64,000 bases of DNA from Plebeiibacterium marinum. Lineage in GTDB: Bacteria > Bacteroidota > Bacteroidia > Bacteroidales > Marinilabiliaceae. The translations under genes were made by a program, and so were the position numbers. Under the pieces are notes generated by a model. It had not been told where the DNA came from. It searched no databases and worked only from the letters and a program-made list of their open reading frames with translations. Below are positions 26,253-35,761 of the stretch, one piece after another; position 1 is the stretch's first letter; each line of letters begins with the position of its first letter. The DNA is taken from the NCBI RefSeq assembly GCF_026013615.1, contig NZ_JAPDPI010000002.1, forward strand, positions 1 through 64,000, given 5' to 3'.

Positions 26253-27434
26253 TTATATTTGCTGAGCTTCTTCCTTTAACCTCTGGGCTTCCTCCATATT
26301 AAACCTGCTTACACTCAAAATTGCGCCCATAGCCACACAGGTAAACAATATTGATGTACCTCCCATACTAACCAAAGGCAAAGGCTGACCCGTTACCGGG
26401 AAAATACCTACAGCAACACCCATATTGAAAAATCCCTGAAAAACGAGCAAATAGGATAGTCCAATAGCTAAAAATGCAGGGAATGTACGCGTACTTCCCC
26501 GAACAATAACACCTGCCCTGAACAAAAATACCACATAGCACATAATAATCAACAGTGCACCCATAGCCCCCCATTCCTCAACAATTATTGCAAAAATAAA
26601 ATCACTATACGGATGTGGCAAGAAATTTCTTTGTTTACTGTTTCCGGGTCCCTTCCCCAAAATACCTCCTGTGGCCACAGCCATTTGGGCCTGGCGCGAT
26701 TGATAGTTTCCATCTGAATCTGCCTCAACCTCATCTCCCCCCACAAAATTTTCGATTCTGGTTTTCCACGTTTCTGCCCTATGTAAAAAAGGCAAATATG
26801 GCGAAGCCAGGAAAACAATAACCACAAAACCAACAACAGCTCCTACTGTTGTAAACAAATATCTAAATGGCACTCGCCCAATAAACATCATCAAAAAGGC
26901 AATAAATCCAATTAAAAATGCTGTAGAAAAATCCTCTGTAAAAATCAGTCCACATACAACTCCCACATAAATCAATATGGGACGAAAAGCATCCCTTGCA
27001 CCGTAATCTGCATCCTGATGGCGCGCCAATGTCCTGGCTATATACATGATCAATGCCAACTTAGCAATTTCGGAGGGTTGAAAGGACAGTCCCAAACCTG
27101 GCACGGTTAACCACCGCGATGCCTGGTTCAAACTCACCCCTGTTACCAGAGTAATAAACAACAGAACTATAGACACCCACAACAACAAGGTAGAATATTT
27201 AGCAAATATCCTGTAATCCATTTGATGAATACCCCAAATAAGTGCAATACCCACACATAAAAACGCAAAATGCTTAAACATGTAATAATAAGTATTTCCA
27301 CCCTGATACTTATATGCCAAAGACCCTGTTGAGCTATAAACAGCAAGCAGTGAAACCGCTGCCAACACAGCAATCACTCCCCATAAGATTGGATCTCCCT
27401 TAAAATATTTTTGAAGACTGGCCTTTATTCCCAT
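26253..27434 (-). CDS. ftsW: SEDS glycosyltransferase FtsW
   Basis: Polytopic membrane protein of the SEDS family, which polymerises lipid II at the septum together with a class B penicillin-binding protein. The 393 residues carry about ten hydrophobic segments, the SEDS strings PSEIAKLALIMYIAR and FIFAIIVEEWG, and GQPLPLVSMGGTS near the C-terminus. Its place between murD and murG and near ftsI makes FtsW more likely than RodA. It begins 1 bp after murD. Confidence 0.94.
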   Translation of the reverse strand: MGIKASLQKYFKGDPILWGVIAVLAAVSLLAVYSSTGSLAYKYQGGNTYYYMFKHFAFLCVGIALIWGIHQMDYRIFAKYSTLLLWVSIVLLFITLVTGVSLNQASRWLTVPGLGLSFQPSEIAKLALIMYIARTLARHQDADYGARDAFRPILIYVGVVCGLIFTEDFSTAFLIGFIAFLMMFIGRVPFRYLFTTVGAVVGFVVIVFLASPYLPFLHRAETWKTRIENFVGGDEVEADSDGNYQSRQAQMAVATGGILGKGPGNSKQRNFLPHPYSDFIFAIIVEEWGAMGALLIIMCYVVFLFRAGVIVRGSTRTFPAFLAIGLSYLLVFQGFFNMGVAVGIFPVTGQPLPLVSMGGTSILFTCVAMGAILSVSRFNMEEAQRLKEEAQQI

Positions 27435-27435
27435 A

Positions 27436-28776
27436 CTACAAATTCCTTACACACTCTTTAAACAACCGCCCTCGATGCTCATAATTTTCAAACAAATCAA
27501 AACTGGCACATGCCGGAGACAAAAGCACCGTATCCCCCTTATCTCCAAGATAGTAAGCCGATTTAACAGCCTCCTGCATCGAATTTGTCTCAACAATAGT
27601 AGGCACAATCCCCTTAAAGCTTTCCAGCAATTTGGCATTATCAACCCCTACACAAACTAAAGCTTTAACCTTTTGTGCGGCCAACTCTTTCAACTCACCA
27701 TAATCATTCCCTTTGTCAACTCCACCAGCAATCCACACTACTTTTGTTTTCATGCTCTCCAGTGCATACCATGTTGAGTTTACATTTGTAGCCTTTGAGT
27801 CATTAATAAATTCCATACCCCGTACAGAAAGCACCCTTTCAAGACGATGCTCTACACCCTTAAAACTCAGCAAGCTTTCCCTGATCACAGGTTTGCGGAT
27901 CTGAAACAAACGCGCTACTATACCCGCAGCCATCGTATTATATCGATTATGCTGCCCCTGAATGGCCAATTGTTCTACAAATACACTCATAACATCCTCC
28001 CTTTCTTTAAATTGGATTTCGTCATTTATACAAAAGGCTCCCTCACTAACTTCCTTAAAATTTGAAAAAGGAAACTGGCGAGCCTTTATATCTCTCTTTG
28101 CCAGTTCCTTTGTTATATTTTCATCATCCAGACAATAGATGAAACAATCATCATTTTTTTGATTTTGGACAACCCTAAACTTACTCTGGATATAGTTCTC
28201 CATCTTATAATCGTACCTATCCAAATGATCAGGTGTAATATTCATCAACACTGCTATATCTGCCCTAAACTGATACATCCCATCAAGCTGAAAACTGCTT
28301 AATTCCAAAACATACCATTCTTTATCATCTCCCAAAGCAATCTGACGGGCAAGGCTTTGTCCAATATTGCCAGCAAGACCTACATTCACCCCTGCTGTTT
28401 TTAAAATATGATAGGTAAGCAAGGTTGTAGTAGTTTTTCCATTACTTCCAGTAATGCATACATATTTAGCCTTACTAAACCTGGATGCAAACTCAATCTC
28501 AGAAATAACCTCAATGCCCTTTTCCCTTAATTCTCCAATCATAAGAACTGTATCCGGAATCCCAGGACTTTTAACTACAACATCAGCGTTAAATATTTTC
28601 TCTCTGGTATGCTGCTTTGATTCATATAAAACCCCTGCATTATCCAATTCATCCTTAAATATATCCTTTAGCTCCCCCAAGTCAGACACAAAAACATCAA
28701 AACCCTGCTTTTGCGCCAACAAGGCAGCACCAACACCACTTTCTCCAGCTCCTAATATGACAACGCGCTTACTCAT
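27436..28776 (-). CDS. murD: UDP-N-acetylmuramoyl-L-alanine--D-glutamate ligase
   Basis: Adds D-glutamate to UDP-MurNAc-L-alanine. The 446 residues fit the family. VVILGAGESGVGAALLA is the UDP-binding start, VCITGSNGKTTTTLL the ATP loop, MNITPDHLDRY the central motif, and FINDSKATNVNSTWYALES the late signature specific to MurD. It is followed by ftsW after one base and preceded by mraY after 16 bp. Confidence 0.96.
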   Translation of the reverse strand: MSKRVVILGAGESGVGAALLAQKQGFDVFVSDLGELKDIFKDELDNAGVLYESKQHTREKIFNADVVVKSPGIPDTVLMIGELREKGIEVISEIEFASRFSKAKYVCITGSNGKTTTTLLTYHILKTAGVNVGLAGNIGQSLARQIALGDDKEWYVLELSSFQLDGMYQFRADIAVLMNITPDHLDRYDYKMENYIQSKFRVVQNQKNDDCFIYCLDDENITKELAKRDIKARQFPFSNFKEVSEGAFCINDEIQFKEREDVMSVFVEQLAIQGQHNRYNTMAAGIVARLFQIRKPVIRESLLSFKGVEHRLERVLSVRGMEFINDSKATNVNSTWYALESMKTKVVWIAGGVDKGNDYGELKELAAQKVKALVCVGVDNAKLLESFKGIVPTIVETNSMQEAVKSAYYLGDKGDTVLLSPACASFDLFENYEHRGRLFKECVRNL

Positions 28777-28792
28777 TTACAACCTTTTGCTC

Positions 28793-30025
28793 TTATCTGA
28801 TTTTTAACGTAACAACAGCCAAAACAGCCAATAAAATCCCAACAATCCAGAATCGGGTAACAATTTTTGATTCGGTATATCCCTTTTTTTGGTAATGGTG
28901 ATGAAGCGGTGCCATTTTAAACACTCTTCGCCCTTCTCCATATTTCTTTTTTGTATACTTAAACCAGGAAACCTGGATCATCACAGATATATTTTCCACC
29001 AGAAAGATTCCACATAGAATTGGAATCAATAATTCTGTTTTAATGATGATAGCAAAAACTGCAATAATTCCTCCAAGCGTCAAACTACCGGTATCTCCCA
29101 TAAACACTTGCGCAGGAAAAGAATTGTACCATAAAAAGCCAATAGTTGCTCCAATAAAAGCCGCCATAAAAATCACCAGCTCTTCTGATTGAGGGATATA
29201 CATAATATTCAAATAATCGGCCCAAACTGTATTACTGGATACATATGCCAGAATACCAAGCGTTGTTCCTATTATGGCCGAAGTTCCAGTAGCCAGACCA
29301 TCGAGCCCATCTGTCATATTGGCTCCATTTGAAACTGCTGTAATAATAAAGATGACTGCCAATACAAACACCACCCATCCCCATTTAGCAGCACTTTCGC
29401 CCATAAAGGAAACGAACCATGCATAATCAAAACGGTTATTTTTCATAAATGGGATAGTAGTCTTGGTACTTTTTATATCAACTGTTGCGGGACGTACTTC
29501 TGTTGTGCCATCTTCCAACTGCACCTCTATGGTTTCTCCCGGAACCTTTTCTCTAACAACCACAGAATCATTAAAATACAAAGTTAATCCTACAATTAAA
29601 CCAAGTCCTATTTGTCCTACAATTTTAAATCTCCCGGCTAAACCTTCCTTATTCTTTTTAAATACCTTGATATAATCATCCAAAAAACCAATAGTCCCTA
29701 ACCAAACAGTTGACACAAGCATTAAAATGATATAAACATTATCAAGCTTTCCGAACAATAAAACAGGGATAATAATCGAAGTAATGATAATGATCCCTCC
29801 CATGGTTGGAGTTCCCTTTTTCTCATACTGTCCTTCCAGGTTTAAATCGCGCACTACTTCACCAATTTGCTTTTTCTGAAGCAGTTTAATAACCCTTTTC
29901 CCATAAATTGTACCGATCAACAAAGAAAAGATCACGGCCATCCCTGAACGGAATGATATATATTGAAACATCCCTGCTCCGGGAATATCCATTTGCTCGA
30001 GTAATTCGAAAATATAGTATAGCAT
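28793..30025 (-). CDS. mraY: Phospho-N-acetylmuramoyl-pentapeptide transferase
   Basis: Transfers the muramyl pentapeptide to undecaprenyl phosphate, making lipid I. About ten membrane segments. [32 protein letters not shown] and the C-terminal [12 protein letters not shown] loop are the family motifs with the catalytic aspartates. At 410 residues it is about 50 longer than the E. coli enzyme, due to an insert around residues 155-205 ([16 protein letters not shown] region) between membrane segments, probably periplasmic. I believe this insert is common in Bacteroidota. Confidence 0.96.
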   Translation of the reverse strand: MLYYIFELLEQMDIPGAGMFQYISFRSGMAVIFSLLIGTIYGKRVIKLLQKKQIGEVVRDLNLEGQYEKKGTPTMGGIIIITSIIIPVLLFGKLDNVYIILMLVSTVWLGTIGFLDDYIKVFKKNKEGLAGRFKIVGQIGLGLIVGLTLYFNDSVVVREKVPGETIEVQLEDGTTEVRPATVDIKSTKTTIPFMKNNRFDYAWFVSFMGESAAKWGWVVFVLAVIFIITAVSNGANMTDGLDGLATGTSAIIGTTLGILAYVSSNTVWADYLNIMYIPQSEELVIFMAAFIGATIGFLWYNSFPAQVFMGDTGSLTLGGIIAVFAIIIKTELLIPILCGIFLVENISVMIQVSWFKYTKKKYGEGRRVFKMAPLHHHYQKKGYTESKIVTRFWIVGILLAVLAVVTLKIR

Positions 30026-30044
30026 TTATATAATTATTTAAATG

Positions 30045-31502
30045 TTATTGCATATCAAAAATTTCTTTTATCACTTCACGATCATCAAAATGATGTTTTA
30101 CACCATTTATTTCCTGATAATCTTCGTGCCCTTTTCCTGCCACCAGGATAATATCTCCACGCTTCGATATAAGTATGGCTGTTTTGATCGCCTCTTTACG
30201 GTCGGTAATCGAAACAACCTTAATGCGGTTTTTAAAATCAATCCCTTCCATCATTTCTTCAATTATGGTTTGCGGATTCTCTGAACGGGGATTGTCAGAT
30301 GTCAAAATAACCTTTGAACTTCCGTCAACCGACACTTTTGCCATCTCAGGTCTTTTGGTTTTATCCCGGTCGCCACCAGCACCCACAACAGTAATTAAAT
30401 CCTGTCCCGGCTGACGAATTTGATTAATGGTTTCTATTACATTTTTCAAAGCATCAGGCGTATGCGCATAATCCACAATGGCCGTTACCCCATTAGAAGA
30501 CCTGATAGTCTGGAACCTACCATCTACAGAATGCAATTTGCTCAACGAAAGCAAAACCTCATCCGCAGGTCGTCCCAACTTGATTGCAGCACCATAAACC
30601 GCAAGCAGGTTTTGGGCATTAAACTTTCCTATAAAAGGTGTCCATACCTCCTGATTGTTTATCAACAGCTGCATCCCCTCAAACATACTCTCAATAATCT
30701 TGGCTTTAAAATCGCCCATACTTCTTATTGAATAGGTATTGATATCAGCCTTACAATTCTGCACCATCACCATCCCATTCTTATCATCCACATTAACCAG
30801 TGCAAAAGCCTCTTTCGAAAGACTATCAAAAAACTGCTTTTTTGCTTTTATGTAGGCATCAAATGTTTTGTGGTAATCGAGGTGGTCATGCGACAAGTTG
30901 GTAAAAATACCCCCCATATATTTCAAGCCCGCAATACGTTTTTGATCAATGGCATGTGAGCTTACTTCCATAAAGCAATACTGACACCCCGCATCAACCA
31001 TTTCGCGCATTATTTTATTCAACGCAACAGGATCTGGCGTGGTATGAGTAGAATCAAGCCTCCTGGCACCTATATAATTAGCCACTGTACTAAACAAACC
31101 TGCCTCAAATCCCATATTACGAAACAACTCATAAAGAAGAGTAGCTATTGTTGTTTTCCCGTTAGTACCGGTTACTCCTACCAACTCCAACTCTTGCGAT
31201 GGATTGCCATAAAACCCAGAAGCAATTTCTCCAAGAGCCAACGCCGAGTCCTCAACAACAACAAAAGGTATGTTCTCATATTTTTCCTGTGGCACATTTT
31301 CACAAAGCACAGCACTACAGCCATTAGCTACAGCTTTAGCTATATAATCATGCCCATCAACATGCACACCCTTTACTGCCACAAACAATGTTGACTCAAC
31401 TGCTTTTCTGGAATCAAAAGTAATCTCATTAAACAGAACCTGATTGTTACCTATCAGCTCTTTTACCTTTGTCCATTCATATATTTTATTTACACCAACC
31501 AT
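30045..31502 (-). CDS. murE: UDP-MurNAc-tripeptide synthetase, probably meso-diaminopimelate-adding
   Basis: Adds the third residue of the peptidoglycan stem. The 485 residues fit MurE. VTGTNGKTTIATLLYEL is the ATP loop, FTNLSHDHLDYH the central motif, and VDYAHTPDAL and LTSDNPRSENP follow. The DNPR sequence in that last motif is the known mark of meso-diaminopimelate specificity, as opposed to lysine enzymes. It starts 2 bp after ftsI. Together with aspartate kinase upstream this suggests a DAP-type cell wall. Confidence 0.96.
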   Translation of the reverse strand: MVGVNKIYEWTKVKELIGNNQVLFNEITFDSRKAVESTLFVAVKGVHVDGHDYIAKAVANGCSAVLCENVPQEKYENIPFVVVEDSALALGEIASGFYGNPSQELELVGVTGTNGKTTIATLLYELFRNMGFEAGLFSTVANYIGARRLDSTHTTPDPVALNKIMREMVDAGCQYCFMEVSSHAIDQKRIAGLKYMGGIFTNLSHDHLDYHKTFDAYIKAKKQFFDSLSKEAFALVNVDDKNGMVMVQNCKADINTYSIRSMGDFKAKIIESMFEGMQLLINNQEVWTPFIGKFNAQNLLAVYGAAIKLGRPADEVLLSLSKLHSVDGRFQTIRSSNGVTAIVDYAHTPDALKNVIETINQIRQPGQDLITVVGAGGDRDKTKRPEMAKVSVDGSSKVILTSDNPRSENPQTIIEEMMEGIDFKNRIKVVSITDRKEAIKTAILISKRGDIILVAGKGHEDYQEINGVKHHFDDREVIKEIFDMQ

Positions 31503-31504
31503 GC

Positions 31505-33616
31505 CTATCCTAGCTTTATAAATATCCTTTCACCATTCTTCAACCTACTCCCAGCCCTCACGGACTGCTCCACAACCTTGCCCCTTCCGGAAACAATTAC
31601 CTTTAGTCCAAGATTTTCCAAAAGCGAAACAGCATCTTTAGCCCCCATTCCTTTCACATTTGGCACCAATCCTTTGGCAAACACTTTTCTATCAAAATCC
31701 ACTTTGTGCTCCTGAGCCGTTGTCGAAATCCAGTCCGACTCCACATCCTCACCTTCTATGGCAACATTCAACCTCTCAAAAACAGTTAGCAAATCATCCT
31801 TTTTACCACCCTTTGAATATGGCAGAATTCCTGAATCCGGCACTTTACCTACGCGCTCATCCATCATAGCAAAGCTTGTTGCATATACGCGGTCTGCAAT
31901 ATCCTTAAATACTTTCCCGGCAACTACATTACCATAAAATCCATTACTAGTAGGCCCATTAACAACAACAATACACGAATACTTAGGCCTGTCAGCCGGA
32001 AAATAACCACAAAAAGAAGCCTGATATTCAACCCCACTCCCACCTTTATAACCCTTTGAACCTTTAGCAATCTGTGCAGTTCCTGTTTTACCGGCGATCT
32101 TGTAATTATCATTCTTAATATTTTTTGCCGTACCCCTTTCAACCACACCAATCAACAATTCATGCACTTTTTCAATAGTAGACAATGAACATATAGACGG
32201 ATTCAACACAACAGGATCATAAGATTCCACAAGTTCGCCATGTCTATAAATACCTTTTACAAAATGGGGCTTTACCATTTTTCCATTATTGGCAACGGCA
32301 TTATAAAAATTAAGTGTTTGAAGAGGCGTTAACTTTGATTCATACCCAATAGAAATCCAAGGTAAAGAAACCCCTGACCATGTTTCTGATCCTGGATATT
32401 TGATAAAAGGATCCCCTTCACCTTTTATTTCAAGGCCAATCTTTTCATTGAGACCCATAGAATAAATCCTGTCTATATATTTTTTAGGATCAGATTTATA
32501 ATTGGCTACAATCATTTTCGAAATCCCCACATTAGAAGAATATTCAAAAACCTGACGGTTTGTAATCGTGCCATAGCCTCCATGATGGCTATCCCGCATT
32601 ACCCGATCATAAAACTTACAATAGCCTTTACCCGTATCTATAGAATCTTCCAGGTTCAGCAAACCATCCTCCAAAGCCACCATAACACTGGCCAACTTAA
32701 AGGTTGATCCGGGCTCTGTAGCCTCCCCAATGGCATAATTAAAATAATCCTCAACATAATTACCAGGACTTTTACGATGTAAGTTTACAATAGCTTTTAT
32801 TTCTCCTGTCTGAACCTCCATTAAAATTGCACACCCATGATGGGCATTATGCTTAATCAGTTGCTGACGAAGTGAACTTTCTGCTACATCCTGGATTTCA
32901 ATATCAATGGAAGTTAGGATATCATTTCCATTTTGAGGAGGCATCACCTCTTCTGGTACCCAGTGCCCTGAAATTCGGGTAAAAGTACTCACCCCATTTT
33001 TACCTTTCAGCTCATGGTCATAAGCCCTTTCCAGTCCAACCATCCCTCCTTTTTCCTTCTCCCCGTAAAGCTTTCCTATAGTACGAGAGGCTAAAACACC
33101 AAATGGAAGCTTGCGCTGATCAAGCATTTCCGGCAGGAATCCACCCTTATTTTTCCCTAATCTGAAAATAGGAAACTGTTTTACCTGTTTTAAATCCGTA
33201 AAAGATATCCTTTTATGATGTATTCGGTAATACCGCCGTCCCTTTTGGCGAGCTACAGAAAGCTCTTTTTTGTATGCCTGAGAAGACTTATCACCGAAAA
33301 ACCTTGACAAACAGATACTCAGGCTATCCACATCCCGATTAAAAATCTCATCGGTAAGACCATGCGCCATCATATCCATATACAAGCGATAACTTGGAAC
33401 CGAACAGGCCAGCTTGCGACCATCAGAAGCCAGTATATTTCCTCTATTTGCTTCTATTTCCCGTTCTTTACTAGTCAACACCTGCTCCATGGAACGCCAC
33501 TTTTCACCCTCAACTACCTGAAGGTAAACCACCCTGACAAAAACAATAACAGCCAGCACCACCAAACTTAGGTATATTACCCCAACACGCCATGTTATGT
33601 CTCTCTTAATTGTCAT
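31505..33616 (-). CDS. ftsI: Class B penicillin-binding protein with PASTA domain
   Basis: Septal transpeptidase that crosslinks peptidoglycan, partner of FtsW. The 703 residues comprise one N-terminal membrane helix (about 12-30), a dimerisation domain, and the transpeptidase domain with the acyl-serine motif STFK near residue 303, SSN and KTGTAQ. The last 65 residues form one PASTA domain (FAKGLVPNVKGMGAKDAVSLLENLGL). A PASTA tail on FtsI occurs in Bacteroidota and Firmicutes but not in E. coli. It is 25 bp after ftsL. Confidence 0.95.
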   Translation of the reverse strand: MTIKRDITWRVGVIYLSLVVLAVIVFVRVVYLQVVEGEKWRSMEQVLTSKEREIEANRGNILASDGRKLACSVPSYRLYMDMMAHGLTDEIFNRDVDSLSICLSRFFGDKSSQAYKKELSVARQKGRRYYRIHHKRISFTDLKQVKQFPIFRLGKNKGGFLPEMLDQRKLPFGVLASRTIGKLYGEKEKGGMVGLERAYDHELKGKNGVSTFTRISGHWVPEEVMPPQNGNDILTSIDIEIQDVAESSLRQQLIKHNAHHGCAILMEVQTGEIKAIVNLHRKSPGNYVEDYFNYAIGEATEPGSTFKLASVMVALEDGLLNLEDSIDTGKGYCKFYDRVMRDSHHGGYGTITNRQVFEYSSNVGISKMIVANYKSDPKKYIDRIYSMGLNEKIGLEIKGEGDPFIKYPGSETWSGVSLPWISIGYESKLTPLQTLNFYNAVANNGKMVKPHFVKGIYRHGELVESYDPVVLNPSICSLSTIEKVHELLIGVVERGTAKNIKNDNYKIAGKTGTAQIAKGSKGYKGGSGVEYQASFCGYFPADRPKYSCIVVVNGPTSNGFYGNVVAGKVFKDIADRVYATSFAMMDERVGKVPDSGILPYSKGGKKDDLLTVFERLNVAIEGEDVESDWISTTAQEHKVDFDRKVFAKGLVPNVKGMGAKDAVSLLENLGLKVIVSGRGKVVEQSVRAGSRLKNGERIFIKLG

Positions 33617-33641
33617 CTATATATTTTGTACTCAATTAGGT

Positions 33642-34013
33642 TTACTTTTTAATCACAATTCTCCTGGGAGGTTCTGTCAGCTCATCCAACTCAACCCCTG
33701 CTGCATTTACCTTTTCCCGGATTACCGATTGCTTACTGATATACATCAAATCAGAAGAAGTGGTAATAGCCTCAATCCTTAACTCCTGGATTTCTTTATT
33801 TAATGTAGCCGCTTCCTTTAACAGTTTTTCAACTTTAAAATGGTTTGAGATATAAGAAAACGCCAGTACAATCAGAAACAAAAAATAAGGCAACTGCTTT
33901 ACAACAACCTCCTTTGTAAAAATCCTCCCTGACACAAAGTCGCGCAGGGTAATTTTTTTAAAAGCCTCATCCCCGGAACCAACAAACTCCTTATCTCTCT
34001 TTTTTCTGGTCAT
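33642..34013 (-). CDS. ftsL: FtsL-like division protein
   Basis: 123 residues with one membrane helix (about 42-58), a basic cytoplasmic N-terminus, and a short coiled coil (VEKLLKEAATLNKEIQELRIEAI) in the periplasm. Sequence alone would not settle the identity; size, topology and position between rsmH and ftsI do. FtsL forms a complex with FtsB and FtsQ. It follows rsmH by 2 bp. The C-terminus EPPRRIVIKK is basic. Confidence 0.8.
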   Translation of the reverse strand: MTRKKRDKEFVGSGDEAFKKITLRDFVSGRIFTKEVVVKQLPYFLFLIVLAFSYISNHFKVEKLLKEAATLNKEIQELRIEAITTSSDLMYISKQSVIREKVNAAGVELDELTEPPRRIVIKK

Positions 34014-34015
34014 GA

Positions 34016-34921
34016 CTACAACTTTTCTGAGATCCGCAATTTTGCACTTCTTGAACGCGTATTTTCCTCTAGCTCTTTTGCTGTAGGTAAAATTGGCTTT
34101 CTGCTTATGGCTTTAAACGGAACCAGGCTTTTGCCAAAAAAATCCTGATCTGCCTGAGCTTTATCGCAATCACCACTTTTCATGAAGTTTTTTACCAACC
34201 TATCTTCAAGTGAATGATACGAAATAACCACCAAACGACCACCTGGAGCCAACACCTCTTTGGTCTGCATCAGCATCTCTTTCAAGGCCTCCATCTCACG
34301 GTTCACTTCTATTCTTAAAGCCTGAAAAACTTTAGCTAAAAACTTATTCTTTTCCCGGGAAGGCACACAAGGCTCTGCAACCTCGAGCAAGTCTGATATC
34401 ATTTTAAACGGAGATGATTGCCGACGTGCCAAAATACCACGAACCAGCTTACCTGCATTTTTTATTTCGCCGTAGTTTTTAAAAATCCTGAACAGATCAT
34501 CCTCTTCATATTCGTTCAATACCTCATCAGCTTTTAATGTAGCCTGCTTGTTCATGCGCATATCCAACTCCCCCTCAAAACGGAACGAGAATCCACGCTC
34601 TGGCGTATCAAAGTGATGAGATGACACACCCAAATCTGCCAGTATACCATCTACATGATCAATATCCAGATATTGTAAAAAATGCTTTAGGTAACGAAAA
34701 TTATGGCGAACAAAGATCAGTCGCTCGTCATCGGGACGGTTTGCATAGGCATCCTCATCCTGATCGAACACAATCATTTTGCCCCCCTTTAGATGTTTTA
34801 AAATCTCTTTGGTATGCCCACCCCCTCCAAAAGTAAGGTCAACATAAACTCCATTTTCTTTTAGGTTTAAGCCATCAATACATTCTTGCAGCAAAACCGG
34901 TATGTGATATACATCTCCCAT
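34016..34921 (-). CDS. rsmH: 16S rRNA m4C1402 methyltransferase
   Basis: Methylates N4 of C1402 in 16S rRNA. The 301 residues fit RsmH/MraW. HIPVLLQECIDGL, VDLTFGGGGHTKEIL (SAM site), GILADLGVSSHHFDTPERGFSFR and the C-terminal ISYHSLEDRLVKNFM are all family signatures. Its ATG overlaps the mraZ stop in a TAATG arrangement, so the two are translationally coupled. Confidence 0.97.
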   Translation of the reverse strand: MGDVYHIPVLLQECIDGLNLKENGVYVDLTFGGGGHTKEILKHLKGGKMIVFDQDEDAYANRPDDERLIFVRHNFRYLKHFLQYLDIDHVDGILADLGVSSHHFDTPERGFSFRFEGELDMRMNKQATLKADEVLNEYEEDDLFRIFKNYGEIKNAGKLVRGILARRQSSPFKMISDLLEVAEPCVPSREKNKFLAKVFQALRIEVNREMEALKEMLMQTKEVLAPGGRLVVISYHSLEDRLVKNFMKSGDCDKAQADQDFFGKSLVPFKAISRKPILPTAKELEENTRSRSAKLRISEKL

Positions 34922-35394
34922 TATTCAGTCTCCTTTTCCCGGTTATCATAACTTCCTAATATTTTCTCAGCCATCAATGCCAACTCCCCTTCTCCAAGCT
35001 CATCACTTTCGTAAACAGATTTACTCCACAATTCAATCTTCCTGTCTACACCCACCAACACCATCTCTTTGGGCACATTAATTTTCTCCATCAACCGCTT
35101 GGGCAAAAGCATCCTTCCGTTTGAATCAAAAGTAACTTCAGCAGCCCCTCTAAAATACTGACGATAGAATTTATTCTCTGCACGGTTGTACATGTTCACG
35201 CGAGACCTGATTTCATTCATTTCCTCCTCCCATTCCGGATAGGGAGATAAAACCAAACACTCTTCAAACAGATCTTTTCTCACCACAAAACGGTTCTCTT
35301 CCATGGCGTTCATTGCCTTTTTAAAAAGAGAAGGCAACACGATCCGTCCTTTAGCATCAGCTTTACAAACAAAATCTCCTATAAATGTGGCCAT
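34921..35394 (-). CDS. mraZ: Transcriptional regulator MraZ
   Basis: First gene of the dcw cluster. 157 residues with two SpoVT-AbrB-like halves; the DAKGRIVLPSLFKKAM and DSNGRMLLPKRLMEKI lines are the two repeated DNA-binding loops. MraZ forms ring oligomers and binds short direct repeats at 10-nt spacing ahead of its own gene, repressing the cluster in E. coli and activating it in some mollicutes. Such repeats are present here at 35438-35472. The start at 35394 gives the normal N-terminus MATFIGDFVCKADAKGR. Confidence 0.95.
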   Translation of the reverse strand: MATFIGDFVCKADAKGRIVLPSLFKKAMNAMEENRFVVRKDLFEECLVLSPYPEWEEEMNEIRSRVNMYNRAENKFYRQYFRGAAEVTFDSNGRMLLPKRLMEKINVPKEMVLVGVDRKIELWSKSVYESDELGEGELALMAEKILGSYDNREKETE

Positions 35395-35761
35395 TACGAT
35401 TGTGGTTTATTCGGCGTAAAAATAAAACATTTTTAAACCACTATCAACCACTTTAATCCACTTTCTTACACTTTGTTGATAAGTTTTTTCAATAACAGAT
35501 CACCAGATCAAAAACAAAACACACTACACCTAATGTCAAAATACACAATATCAACAACTTAACACCATTCAAGACATTCCTTTAACACTATCATTGTCAA
35601 TACAATAAATACCAATAAAGAATTGATGTCTGAGGATAAAAAAAATCACAACCACATAAAAATTCACCAATCTAAACTGACAAAACTCATTTTTCTACCG
35701 TTTTCATCATGATGTTTACTTTTTTTTTTCTAAAATTGAGCTCTTATTGAGAATTGGTACG
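35395..35761. other. Divergent intergenic region between mraZ and the acyltransferase pair
   Basis: The mraZ side carries the promoter and operator described separately. The rest is AT-rich with long T and A runs (a 10-T run near 35720) and contains no supportable gene. TTGTTGATAA near 35473 is one base off a DnaA-box-like TTATCAACA, but a single copy is not meaningful. Confidence 0.5.
35417..35472 (-). promoter_or_regulatory. MraZ operator: four 10-nt-period repeats over the mraZ promoter
   Basis: On the minus strand AGTGG occurs at plus coordinates 35438-35442, 35448-35452 and 35458-35462, with a degenerate AGTGT at 35468-35472. Each is five bases followed by a five-base spacer, the geometry of known MraZ boxes (TGGGN with 5-nt spacers). 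A -7-like TATTTTTA lies at 35417-35424, and a TTG inside the second box from the gene (35445-35447) is 20 nt upstream of it, so the repeats overlap the -33 position. This layout fits repression. Confidence 0.75.

Noticed and set aside
35473-35482. DnaA-box-like TTGTTGATAA near mraZ
   Set aside because: A single mismatched copy with no cluster or dnaA/dnaN neighbour; not an origin.
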